Positions 8,333 to 15,886 of a stretch of 43,737 nucleotides of DNA are shown here, piece after piece (position 1 is the stretch's first letter; every line of letters begins with the position of its first letter). The position numbers and the translations under genes are program-made. The stretch comes from Helicobacter trogontum (GTDB lineage: Bacteria; Campylobacterota; Campylobacteria; Campylobacterales; Helicobacteraceae). The notes under the pieces are model-generated. The model saw only the letters and a list, made by a program, of their open reading frames with translations, did no database searches and was not told where the DNA came from. The stretch covers positions 1-43,737 of the forward strand of contig NZ_JRPL02000018.1 of the NCBI RefSeq assembly GCF_000765905.2, written 5' to 3'.

Positions 8333-8544
8333 TGCCACAACCCTTCTGCTATAACAATGATGATTTTGTAGTTTATGATGAAATGAATCGTTTTGATTTA
8401 TCTAAGCTTATAGAATATAGATTGTTTCATTGTATAAATAATGATGAAGGACATATGAAGTTAGAAAAAAATAACGCCACTTTGAAGTTTTTAGATAATG
8501 ATAAAGTGTATGCACTTAATATTGAATTTGAACATGAAGAGTAA
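8332..8544 (+). CDS. Small hypothetical protein, start uncertain
   Basis: An open frame of up to 70 codons. The only upstream start is TTG at 8332, which overlaps the divergent peptide start; ATG at 8383 would give 53 residues. Neither has a convincing ribosome-binding site. The protein is acidic (NNDDFVVYDEMNRF, IEFEHEE) with no recognised motif. It is followed 36 bases later by a small exported protein. It may be a 5'-truncated remnant. Confidence 0.4.
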   Translation: MPQPFCYNNDDFVVYDEMNRFDLSKLIEYRLFHCINNDEGHMKLEKNNATLKFLDNDKVYALNIEFEHEE

Positions 8545-8580
8545 AATATTAAAAATAATTAGTTTATTGGAGGGTTAAAT

Positions 8581-8874
8581 ATGAAAAAGATAGTATTAGC
8601 TAGTTTATTAAGTGTTGGAGTTATGAGTGCTAATAATCAGCCTTTAAAATGTGTAACTGCTTATTGTGATACCTTTTTGCAAAACATAGCTAGGTTTATG
8701 TATGTAGTTGAGAAAGAGGAATTATATGACAAAGATACATATCATAGACTTTATAGCAGACAATTAAAAGCCATGTGCGACTCTTATGTAGATTTAAGTA
8801 TAGAAGATTTGCAACAAATTAAAGAGCAAGGCAAAGAGAAAGATATAAAAGTATTTATAGATTCATGCGATTAG
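8581..8874 (+). CDS. Small exported Cys-containing protein
   Basis: A 97-residue protein with a signal peptide (MKKIVLASLLSVGVMSA, cleavage probably before NNQ) and a short mature part with four cysteines (CVTAYC, MCDSY, and SCD at the end), which could form two disulfides. Start ATG with GGAGG seven bases upstream. No family recognised; it is periplasmic or secreted by inference. A decayed second copy follows directly. Confidence 0.65.
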   Translation: MKKIVLASLLSVGVMSANNQPLKCVTAYCDTFLQNIARFMYVVEKEELYDKDTYHRLYSRQLKAMCDSYVDLSIEDLQQIKEQGKEKDIKVFIDSCD

Positions 8875-8885
8875 GATGTGGAATC

Positions 8886-9080
8886 ATGAAAAAGATAGCA
8901 TTAATTAGTGCATTCAATATTGGTTTTGTAACTGAATGTTATAATGAAATGTTTAAAAACTCAACAATATTCAATCAACTTTATTGCTCAATTATTGCAT
9001 AGTTTTAAGTCATGAGGCTTTTAAGTCATGAGGCTTTAAAAAGGTAAAGAGAAAAATATAAAAACGGCGTATAGAAATCT
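8886..9080 (+). pseudogene. Decayed second copy of the small exported protein
   Basis: ATG at 8886 starts MKKIALISAFNIGFV, a diverged copy of the preceding signal peptide, but the frame stops at 9000-9002 after 38 residues. Downstream, at about 9037-9075, KGKEKNIKTAYRN corresponds to QGKEKDIKVFIDS at the end of the intact gene. Between them sits a 16-base tandem duplication (9003-9034). This is a tandem gene duplication whose second copy has been lost. Confidence 0.55.
9003..9034. repeat. Two tandem copies of a 16-base repeat
   Basis: TTTTAAGTCATGAGGC occurs twice in direct succession (9003-9018, 9019-9034). It lies inside the decayed gene copy and looks like a slippage duplication. Confidence 0.8.
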
Positions 9081-9307
9081 AAACTTTGAATGACGTTAGT
9101 GCTTAAGAAGAAAAATCTAATGATAAGGAAGCAAAAGAAAAGCAAAATTTAAATACCAAAGAAGAGACAAAGACGTGCTATGTGTATGCAAACTAGAAGT
9201 CAGTGTGAGATTAATATGTGAGAAAACCAAGGGAATATGGTGCTATATTAATATTATAGATTATATTTATAAGTCTACTATAATCACCAACCAAGCTCTC
9301 TTCGCTC

Positions 9308-9598
9308 TTATTTCCACCCCCCATTAAAATCACTTATGGCTACTGCAAAGGTTTTTATAGCCTCATTATTCCTTGAACTCTTGATTATTTTTATGTGCAC
9401 TAAGGCATGTATGTAAGCATCAAGTACACAAGGCTTAAAGTCTTTTTCATTTTTTAAGCTTTGCTCAAAAACATACTTGATAACAGCGATACACTCTTTT
9501 CTATCAGATTCTATGGCAATCCTTTTATCTTTGTAGAATAGATAAATAAAGTTAATAATGCCAAGCACTAATGCAAAGAAAGCAATTAAAATAGTCAT
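9308..9598 (-). CDS. Small membrane protein of the GHKL/DUF4325 operon
   Basis: A 96-residue protein with one N-terminal membrane helix (FFALVLGIINFIYLFY) and a cytoplasmic domain of about 70 residues (RKECIAVIKYVFEQS..., ending NGGWK). Its ATG overlaps the stop of the upstream DUF4325 gene (ATGA), so it is probably translationally coupled and part of the same system. No family recognised. It could be the membrane sensor or the output of the partner-switching pair. Confidence 0.65.
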   Translation of the reverse strand: MTILIAFFALVLGIINFIYLFYKDKRIAIESDRKECIAVIKYVFEQSLKNEKDFKPCVLDAYIHALVHIKIIKSSRNNEAIKTFAVAISDFNGGWK

Positions 9599-9909
9599 AT
9601 ACTAGCAAAATCCCTAAACTTTTGTTCTAAATTAGAATTATTCTTGCTAAACAATCTAACTCTCTTACTAAATTTTTCAAAACCACCCATTTCACGACAT
9701 AATGGAGCAAATGCCTCGGATAAAAATGATGGAGTGAAAGAGGTTTTTATATCACTACCATCAATTTCCACAAACTCATATTTTTCTAACAATGGTCGCA
9801 AAACATCTTCCCTAAATTCCTCACCAGAATGTTTTCCTAAAGTTTTATATCTAGGACCTGGCGTAGAGCTAAATTCTTTTGTAAAATTATATATAATACT
9901 CTTCATCAT
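9595..9909 (-). CDS. STAS-like DUF4325 protein
   Basis: A 104-residue protein matching the STAS-like DUF4325 (PF14213) pattern: RYKTLGKHSGEEFRED near the start, then VEIDGSD and FTPSFLSEAFAPL. These proteins resemble anti-anti-sigma STAS domains and are usually encoded beside a GHKL ATPase. The start ATG at 9909 lies 23 bases inside the ATPase gene, and its stop overlaps the next gene. A role as the binding partner of the ATPase is inferred from family and context. Confidence 0.75.
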   Translation of the reverse strand: MMKSIIYNFTKEFSSTPGPRYKTLGKHSGEEFREDVLRPLLEKYEFVEIDGSDIKTSFTPSFLSEAFAPLCREMGGFEKFSKRVRLFSKNNSNLEQKFRDFASI

Positions 9910-10951
9910 ATTCCACCACCCACCTCACTAGAGTCCCTTTTATTGGTCTTGCGATCATAATTGTTTCGTCATTATAGCTAGAATACAATAAATTTTCGGC
10001 AACAACCTCCAAAATTGCCCTTCTTTCTTTAGATACATTATTAACAAAAGCAGTAAATGCCATCATTCCGTTGCCTCTACCTTTTTTACTTTTATCATTA
10101 CTATACCTTGATAAATCAGTCGTACATAATTTTTTTAAAGTTTCTTTTTTGCCATGCATTTTCTTAAATCTTGTAAAAGTTTTTTGCAATTTTGTTTTAT
10201 TAGATTCTAGGGATTTAAAAATTCCCATACCGATATCATAGAAAATAAATTCCAATTCTTTTTTATTTTTATCATAAGAGCCTAAAAACCATATTGATTT
10301 ATTTACATCATCTTCACTATATGCATGTTCAAAAGAATTCACACAAGCTTCATAAACCGCATCAAACAAACTATCTTTGTATTGTTCTAGATGATGCTGC
10401 TTTGCGAAAAAATTTATAATATCTGAGTGAAAACTATTGTCGTTGATTTTGCTATCTTGTAATTTTGTTATTTTTAAATAATCCACACTATTATTTATCT
10501 TTGGTGGATTCACACACAAAGCCTCCCAAAAACCAATTAGAGTAAGACGTTCATCAATATCTTGACTAGGAATAGCCTTTTTATTTCTATGCAATGTTTT
10601 AAAAATATTTTTTATATTGGCTGTTAGTATCAAAATAGTAGTATTATCTATTTCTTTTATAATATTTAATTTTATATTTATTTTGCATTTTTCGTTAGTA
10701 GCCTGTTGGCAATTTTGTATAAAGTCATCTATTTCCTTTATGCTTGTGGGAAATGTCATATTTTCTGGCAATGTAATTTTATATTTAGGGCATTTTGCGT
10801 ATGGGCTTTTTGGTGGCCTTGCTCTATGTGTTCTAAAAATTTGTCCCCTATTCTTTCTCTTAAAAATTCTTTTAATTTTTTTTCTCTGAAGCACAATTTC
10901 TTTTGTTTTTGAAGTGGAGCTCCATATAGATTTTTTAATTTTTATTTTCAT
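9887..10951 (-). CDS. GHKL-type ATPase with STAS-like N-terminal region
   Basis: About 354 residues. The C-terminal half is a histidine-kinase-like ATPase domain: N-box YEACVNSFEHAY, G1 box FYDIGMGIF, G2 box KKGRGNGM, then a strand ending GTLVRWVVEY. There is no phospho-accepting His. A middle part (IKEIDNTTILILTANIKNI and RLTLIGFWEAL) resembles a STAS-type segment often found N-terminal in such proteins, and the start is strongly basic. The start chosen is ATG 10951, with AAAGGA upstream, rather than TTG 10969. This resembles anti-sigma-like kinases (SpoIIAB/RsbW group). It is the first gene of a three-gene overlapping operon with the DUF4325 and membrane proteins. Confidence 0.75.
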   Translation of the reverse strand: MKIKIKKSIWSSTSKTKEIVLQRKKIKRIFKRKNRGQIFRTHRARPPKSPYAKCPKYKITLPENMTFPTSIKEIDDFIQNCQQATNEKCKINIKLNIIKEIDNTTILILTANIKNIFKTLHRNKKAIPSQDIDERLTLIGFWEALCVNPPKINNSVDYLKITKLQDSKINDNSFHSDIINFFAKQHHLEQYKDSLFDAVYEACVNSFEHAYSEDDVNKSIWFLGSYDKNKKELEFIFYDIGMGIFKSLESNKTKLQKTFTRFKKMHGKKETLKKLCTTDLSRYSNDKSKKGRGNGMMAFTAFVNNVSKERRAILEVVAENLLYSSYNDETIMIARPIKGTLVRWVVEYDEEYYI

Positions 10952-11086
10952 ATTTAATCCTTTCTGCAAAATAATACCATATTTATTTTCTCTTATATAT
11001 TTTTTGAATTTTATTCAACAAGTTAAACACAAATTCCACGATACTATTCTACAAAAATAATAAAGACCAAAAATTTTAGAATAATA

Positions 11087-11228
11087 CGTAGGCTCTGTAA
11101 AAAAGAGTGGACAAGATTATATTTTTGGCGTGGAGGATGTAAAATTCCTTGAGGAAGGAGGGGCAATGAATGCTAAAATATTTGCTAAACGTTGTGCTGA
11201 CCCTATGTCAATAATTAATGACAAATGA
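11087..11228 (+). other. Short orphan reading frame, probably a gene fragment
   Basis: An open stretch of about 47 codons ending at TGA 11226-11228 (GQDYIFGVEDVKFLEEGG then MNAKIFAKRCADPMSI). It has a coding-like composition but no proper start at its 5' end. An internal ATG at 11167 is preceded by a strong AAGGAGG and would encode a 20-residue peptide. I do not recognise the family. It is probably the remains of an accessory gene at the edge of the operon. Confidence 0.3.
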
Positions 11229-11234
11229 ACTTAA

Positions 11235-12134
11235 CTACATTCCCTCTTGCAACTCACCACCTTTCAACATATCACATATTTGCTTAGATTGGCTTAATAC
11301 TTGTTTCATGCTATCTAAGCTTATATTAGGCATAAATGCTAGATTTTGTGAAATTATTGCATTTTCAACTACATCAAAATCCCTTATAAAATTATCTAAA
11401 CTATTTAAACTATCTTGCTCAATTAATCCAGCAGATACTAGATTATTATATGATTGTTGTAGTTGTATTATGATTTCATCTTGTGTTATTTGTTGTGCTT
11501 TAAATAATGTAACAAGGCTAAAGAATTGCATTTTAAGCATTAAATGCGACATTATTTCAATAAAATCATTTTGAGACATGGAATCTAGGCTATTTTCACT
11601 AATATTTGAATATGTTTCAAAGTCTAACCATATACTGCCTAGTTTATCTTCATAAGCTGTATTAAGCCCTAAAAAGCTTACATCTACATTACCATTTGAA
11701 TCATTTGGCTTACTTAATTCTAATTCATCATCACTAAAGTTTGCTAAAAGCTCTTTTAACCTAGCTTGTGCTTGTAAAAAATCGCTTACTTGTATATCTT
11801 TATGATGTGCTAACTTATAATAGCCTTTTTCTTTATTATCAAACAAATATACAAGATATTCATACATACTAGCCTTACTTACATTTGATAAAAAGCTCTC
11901 TAAACTTATCTCATTATTTTTGATACGCAATTTATCTACAAAATAACTTATAAATGTATTACAATCATTTAATAATACTTTCAAATCATAAAGCTTTGTG
12001 TGTGTGAAATCACTTTCTACCTTTGTTTTTATATTTTCAAGCATACTTACATAATCACTACTTTGCTTATATAAAGGTTTTATTATGTTTATTAACCCTG
12101 CTTTACTTGTTAGTGAGTAACTATGTATTTGCAT
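11235..12134 (-). CDS. Hypothetical protein downstream of flgS
   Basis: A 299-residue soluble, mostly alpha-helical protein, rich in Leu, Ser, Asn and Asp, with no signal peptide or membrane span. No domain recognised. It reads in the same direction as the flgS kinase gene and starts 48 bases after it, so co-transcription with the panD-ybaB-PDZ-flgS run is possible. A flagellar role is only suggested by this position. Confidence 0.7.
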   Translation of the reverse strand: MQIHSYSLTSKAGLINIIKPLYKQSSDYVSMLENIKTKVESDFTHTKLYDLKVLLNDCNTFISYFVDKLRIKNNEISLESFLSNVSKASMYEYLVYLFDNKEKGYYKLAHHKDIQVSDFLQAQARLKELLANFSDDELELSKPNDSNGNVDVSFLGLNTAYEDKLGSIWLDFETYSNISENSLDSMSQNDFIEIMSHLMLKMQFFSLVTLFKAQQITQDEIIIQLQQSYNNLVSAGLIEQDSLNSLDNFIRDFDVVENAIISQNLAFMPNISLDSMKQVLSQSKQICDMLKGGELQEGM

Positions 12135-12182
12135 GTAAAGGGAGTAAGGTTATATACAAATGTTATTACAATCGCATTATTA

Positions 12183-13301
12183 CTATGAAAGTGATGTGAG
12201 CGGTACACGTATTTCAAAGAATTTACCATCTGCATCATTAGCACATAATTCGCCATCATGTGCTAATGCTATCTGCCTACTTAAGGCTAATCCTAACCCA
12301 TGCCCTTTTAATTTTGTTGTTTTAAAAGCTTCAAAAAGAGAAGTAATATCCTCTATTTCTTTTCCATTATCATAGATTCTACACAGAATCATATCTTCTT
12401 CTCTAAAAAAGTAGATTCGAATCTCGCCTTGCTCACACTCGCCTTCCTCAATCGCATCAATTGCATTGCAAAGCATATTATGCAAGGCAATCTCATAAAG
12501 AGAAAAATCTACATAAAAAGCATCGTTGTATTCAATCTCAAATGTGACTTTAATTTCCTTTGTATAGCCATATTCACTTATTACTTGTTCTAAACTTTGC
12601 CTAAAATCAGCAAAAACATATCGTTGCTTATTAGCCTGCACACCCTTTGAAAAAAGTAACGTGCTCTTTATAATTCTCTCAACCCTCCAGATAGACTTTT
12701 TCATTTCGTCTACAATTTCCATGCTTTTTTCATCCACTCTTTTACTTAACACACCTGCAAGCAATGAGAGAGAACCGATTGGATTACGGATTTCATGTGC
12801 TAAATGTGCACTTACCTGCCCCATACTAGCAAGTCTTTCTTGCCTTTTCTGCTCCGTGATATTCGTAGCAGTTATAATTTGCTTATGTGAGATTTTTGAG
12901 CTTTGTATCAGATAAACATTATTGTCAATCTTAACTTCAAACTCGGTATTGAAATTCAAATCAATATCAAGTAAACCCTTAAGATTACTTGCCTTTTTAT
13001 TCTGGTAAAATAAGCTACCATTTTCATTAAAAACAATAACTGCTTGTGGAATCATTTCTAAAACAGATTCTATTAGCACTTTAAAATCTTTAAATTCCTT
13101 TTCAATTTTATAGCTTTGTAAAATAAGCTCATGCAAAAGATTAAGCAAAGATTGCGTATCCCCTAAGCCCAAAGTATTTTGCAAGGTCGCATTATCATAG
13201 CCCACATCCTCAAGCATAATGCTATTTTTTGTCAAGTGCTCCTGCTTGTAAGCTTCTTTTTTTTTGGTATGATATTTACTCTTTTTATGAACTTTTTTCA
13301 T
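12183..13301 (-). CDS. flgS: Flagellar sensor histidine kinase FlgS
   Basis: A 372-residue cytoplasmic histidine kinase, close in layout and wording to H. pylori FlgS, which phosphorylates FlgR to switch on sigma-54 (RpoN) flagellar genes. Shared stretches include FKVLIESVLEMIPQAVIVF (PAS-like region), TNITEQKRQERLASMGQ, the H-box AHLAHEIRNP, then VERIIKSTLLFSKGVQANK. The N-box is LHNMLCNAIDAIEE; the G-boxes are YDNGKEI and LKGHGLGLALS. There are no transmembrane helices, as for FlgS. The N-terminus carries a basic extension (KKVHKKSKYHTKKK). Start: ATG with AAGGG upstream. Its place after panD, ybaB and a PDZ protein is notable. Confidence 0.9.
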   Translation of the reverse strand: MKKVHKKSKYHTKKKEAYKQEHLTKNSIMLEDVGYDNATLQNTLGLGDTQSLLNLLHELILQSYKIEKEFKDFKVLIESVLEMIPQAVIVFNENGSLFYQNKKASNLKGLLDIDLNFNTEFEVKIDNNVYLIQSSKISHKQIITATNITEQKRQERLASMGQVSAHLAHEIRNPIGSLSLLAGVLSKRVDEKSMEIVDEMKKSIWRVERIIKSTLLFSKGVQANKQRYVFADFRQSLEQVISEYGYTKEIKVTFEIEYNDAFYVDFSLYEIALHNMLCNAIDAIEEGECEQGEIRIYFFREEDMILCRIYDNGKEIEDITSLFEAFKTTKLKGHGLGLALSRQIALAHDGELCANDADGKFFEIRVPLTSLS

Positions 13302-13331
13302 AGATAACCCTTTTGTGCTTCATATAGCTTA

Positions 13332-15068
13332 CTATTCAAGTGGCACTCTAAATTGGAAACCTTGTCTATCAATAAGAAAGTTCATCTGCCCACCATACTC
13401 CACAAGAGCTTCATATTCTTTAATCCGCTCTTTTTCTGGCTTTTTTACTCTTTTATTTCCAGAATCATATATATCATATATTGTTCTCATACTTTGCGTA
13501 TCAGAATCTCGCAAAATTCCATCGCCACTAAAAGAATGCAAATCGCCCTTTTTGCTTGTTTGATTATTTGTAATGTTTGTGCCTATTGCCACATCGCTAC
13601 TTGCAAAACTACGCATATTATCTGCCATCTTATAATAAAAGTCATTGTGTCTCTCTTTTTTGACTTCTTTACTTTGAAACTGCTCTAATATATCTGCATT
13701 CCGCCTTTTTGTTGCTTCCTTTTCTGCCTCATAGATAATCTTTTGCTCTAAGAAATCCACTTGATCGTCTTGTATTCTTGTAAAAAGCTCTCGCAGCAAG
13801 TGGTTTCTCTCTGTAGTATTACGTGGCTTAAAATGTCGCATATCAATATCATTGATAAAAAGGATTCTATCTCCTTTTTTTAACTTTGAAAAGGGTCCCT
13901 TACATGGAGCTTTTTGCACTACCAAATCATTGGATATAACTAAGTTAAACCTCTCTAAAAAACTATCTGCAAGCAACATTCCACCATATCTTTTTTTTGC
14001 TTTTACTTTTATGTTCTTTATGTTTTCACCACGCTTAATCTTTACCTGCACTAACTCGTCTGGCTCAAGGTTGGCAATAATAAGCTCTAGTTCACCCCAA
14101 TCTTTTGGTGCAACATCATTAATTGAGATTAAAACATCACCCCTCTTAAAAGGATTTGATGGAAAAAATGGATCTGAAAATTGTACAACAAATGTTGCAT
14201 TCTCCGCACTACTAACATCAAAACGAACTCCAATGTCACCATAATAGGGTTGTTTTTGAGCAAGAAATCTATCAATATATGACTTCTCTATAAAACCATT
14301 ACCACCAACGCTTAATCCATAGATTCTATAACATATATTACTTATAACACCATTTTTCTGCGTCGGAGTAGAAAACTCTGCATATTGTAGAAATCCAGCC
14401 TGATGAGTTTGGAATCTACCTGGCTTTGCTCCATTAATACCTACACTTGCCAATTCTCTACTTAAAGCATAATCATCAATATCTGATAACTCATACGCAT
14501 ATCTAGAATCTACCCTACCACTTACCTGGAACAAGCCTGTAAAAGGATCATATTTGACAAGATTCTTTAATCGTGGACGCACTGGACTATACCCAATGAT
14601 CTCTCCACTCTTAAGCTTGATTGCGTATAAACCCTTACCTAAATGAAGGCTTGTCTGTCTGTAATATGCAGCACAATGTGCATAATCTATCTTTTCTTCA
14701 GTTTTACTCTTTCCATATAGATCAATCACTTCAAGCTCATTGCTCTCCAAGATCCCATTTTTTTCATGCACTTGCACTTCTTTTGCATTCACAATACTTT
14801 CAGTTGGTGTGTTAATTTGTGATGGTGTTTTTGGTTTTCCTAGACTATTAAACTCGCTCTCAAGCATATTGGCATACAAACTACTTGTATTAGCATAGAC
14901 GCCAAATAAAGCGAAAGCTATTGTAAGGAATGGTTTAATAAGGCACCTTGAATGATGTATTGTAGAATGTTTTTTTTGTGTATGATTGACATGTATGTCT
15001 ATAAAAGCTTTTGAAAAACTAGGATTATGTGTAGCGTTGCCGCTAAGCAAAAATTTAAAAGATTGCAT
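13332..15068 (-). CDS. PDZ-domain periplasmic protein
   Basis: About 578 residues. The start chosen is ATG 15068, with AAAGGGG five bases upstream, rather than GTG 15074. A hydrophobic segment near residues 45-65 (PFLTIAFALFGVYA) serves as a late signal peptide or membrane anchor. Two PDZ-like segments follow: FKRGDVLISINDVAPKDW and KLKKGDRILFINDIDM. No protease catalytic motif is visible, so it is probably a scaffold or adaptor rather than HtrA. The C-terminal third is charged and helical (EKEATKRRNADILEQF). It starts 10 bases after ybaB and 30 bases before flgS, suggesting one transcript. Confidence 0.75.
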   Translation of the reverse strand: MQSFKFLLSGNATHNPSFSKAFIDIHVNHTQKKHSTIHHSRCLIKPFLTIAFALFGVYANTSSLYANMLESEFNSLGKPKTPSQINTPTESIVNAKEVQVHEKNGILESNELEVIDLYGKSKTEEKIDYAHCAAYYRQTSLHLGKGLYAIKLKSGEIIGYSPVRPRLKNLVKYDPFTGLFQVSGRVDSRYAYELSDIDDYALSRELASVGINGAKPGRFQTHQAGFLQYAEFSTPTQKNGVISNICYRIYGLSVGGNGFIEKSYIDRFLAQKQPYYGDIGVRFDVSSAENATFVVQFSDPFFPSNPFKRGDVLISINDVAPKDWGELELIIANLEPDELVQVKIKRGENIKNIKVKAKKRYGGMLLADSFLERFNLVISNDLVVQKAPCKGPFSKLKKGDRILFINDIDMRHFKPRNTTERNHLLRELFTRIQDDQVDFLEQKIIYEAEKEATKRRNADILEQFQSKEVKKERHNDFYYKMADNMRSFASSDVAIGTNITNNQTSKKGDLHSFSGDGILRDSDTQSMRTIYDIYDSGNKRVKKPEKERIKEYEALVEYGGQMNFLIDRQGFQFRVPLE

Positions 15069-15078
15069 AAGCACCCCT

Positions 15079-15381
15079 TTAAAATTTAAAAGGATTCATA
15101 TTCTTTATTTGCTCAAACACATCATCTTGACGCGCTTCTTGCATTTGCTTATACCCCTCATTAATGGCACTGATTAATAAAATCTGCAACGATTGTTTGT
15201 CTTGCAGCAACTCATCATCAATTTCAATATCAAGAAGCTCTCCAGCCCCATTAAACTGCACATTAATAAGCCCACCACCGCTTTTTGATTCTATAACTTT
15301 TTCTTTTGCTTTTGCATCCATTTCTTTCAACTGCTCTTGCACACTACCAAGCATATTTTGCAAATCTTTAGGGTCAAACAT
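15079..15381 (-). CDS. YbaB/EbfC nucleoid-associated protein
   Basis: A 100-residue DNA-binding protein of the YbaB/EbfC family: [19 protein letters not shown], then the conserved GGGLINVQFNGAGELLDIEID and LLISAINEGYKQMQEAR. It binds DNA as a dimer and is usually near recR/dnaX; here it sits with panD. The start is set at ATG 15381, which shares its A with the last base of the panD stop (TAATG) and follows GAGGAG. A longer frame reaching back to 15402 lacks such a signal. Confidence 0.9.
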   Translation of the reverse strand: MFDPKDLQNMLGSVQEQLKEMDAKAKEKVIESKSGGGLINVQFNGAGELLDIEIDDELLQDKQSLQILLISAINEGYKQMQEARQDDVFEQIKNMNPFKF

Positions 15382-15800
15382 TAATGCTCCTCTACAATAC
15401 AATTTTTAGAATCTACAAGCACAACTCGTGGTTTAAAATTCTTCGCATCTTTCATTTTCATGCTTGCATAAGCGATAATTATCACAACATCACCCTTTTG
15501 CACTTTGCGTGCCGCTGCACCATTAAGACATATCGTACCACTTCCTGCTTTTGCTGTTATCACATAGGTACTAAACCGCTCTCCATTGTTAATATTTACA
15601 ATATCAACCTTCATACCCTCGATGATACCTGCAGATTGCATAATACTCTCATCTATGCTAATAGAACCAACATAATTTAAATTTGCATCTGTAACTACCG
15701 CACGATGAATCTTTGCATACATCATCTCAACATAGCAATTTTGCTTTATTTTGAGCTTATTATGCAAAATATCCTTATCTTTTTTATTATCCTTCGCCAT
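15381..15800 (-). CDS. panD: Aspartate 1-decarboxylase
   Basis: PanD makes beta-alanine from aspartate for pantothenate and CoA synthesis. The core [20 protein letters not shown] and then SISIDE contains the Gly-Ser self-cleavage site that generates the pyruvoyl cofactor. [11 protein letters not shown] and [15 protein letters not shown] are the usual conserved blocks. At 139 residues it has a basic N-terminal extension of about 25 residues compared with typical PanD. The ATG at 15800 has AGGAA upstream, while an internal Met (MMYAKIH) could also serve as start. The ybaB start overlaps its stop. Confidence 0.95.
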   Translation of the reverse strand: MAKDNKKDKDILHNKLKIKQNCYVEMMYAKIHRAVVTDANLNYVGSISIDESIMQSAGIIEGMKVDIVNINNGERFSTYVITAKAGSGTICLNGAAARKVQKGDVVIIIAYASMKMKDAKNFKPRVVLVDSKNCIVEEH

Positions 15801-15886
15801 TTCTATTCCTATCTTCTCTTCATCTATTAAGCTTATTTTATAAATTCTTCTCTCTAAACAACCTTGCTATTGTAACACATTTTATA

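Noticed and set aside
9259-9285. 7-base inverted repeat GATTATA/TATAATC as a terminator
   Set aside because: The stem is purely AT-rich apart from one pair and has no T-run; it is expected by chance in this DNA.
10617-10912. Hydrophobic plus-strand frames opposite the GHKL ATPase gene
   Set aside because: They are mirror images of a Lys-rich region of the real gene; the apparent membrane helices are an artefact of complementarity.
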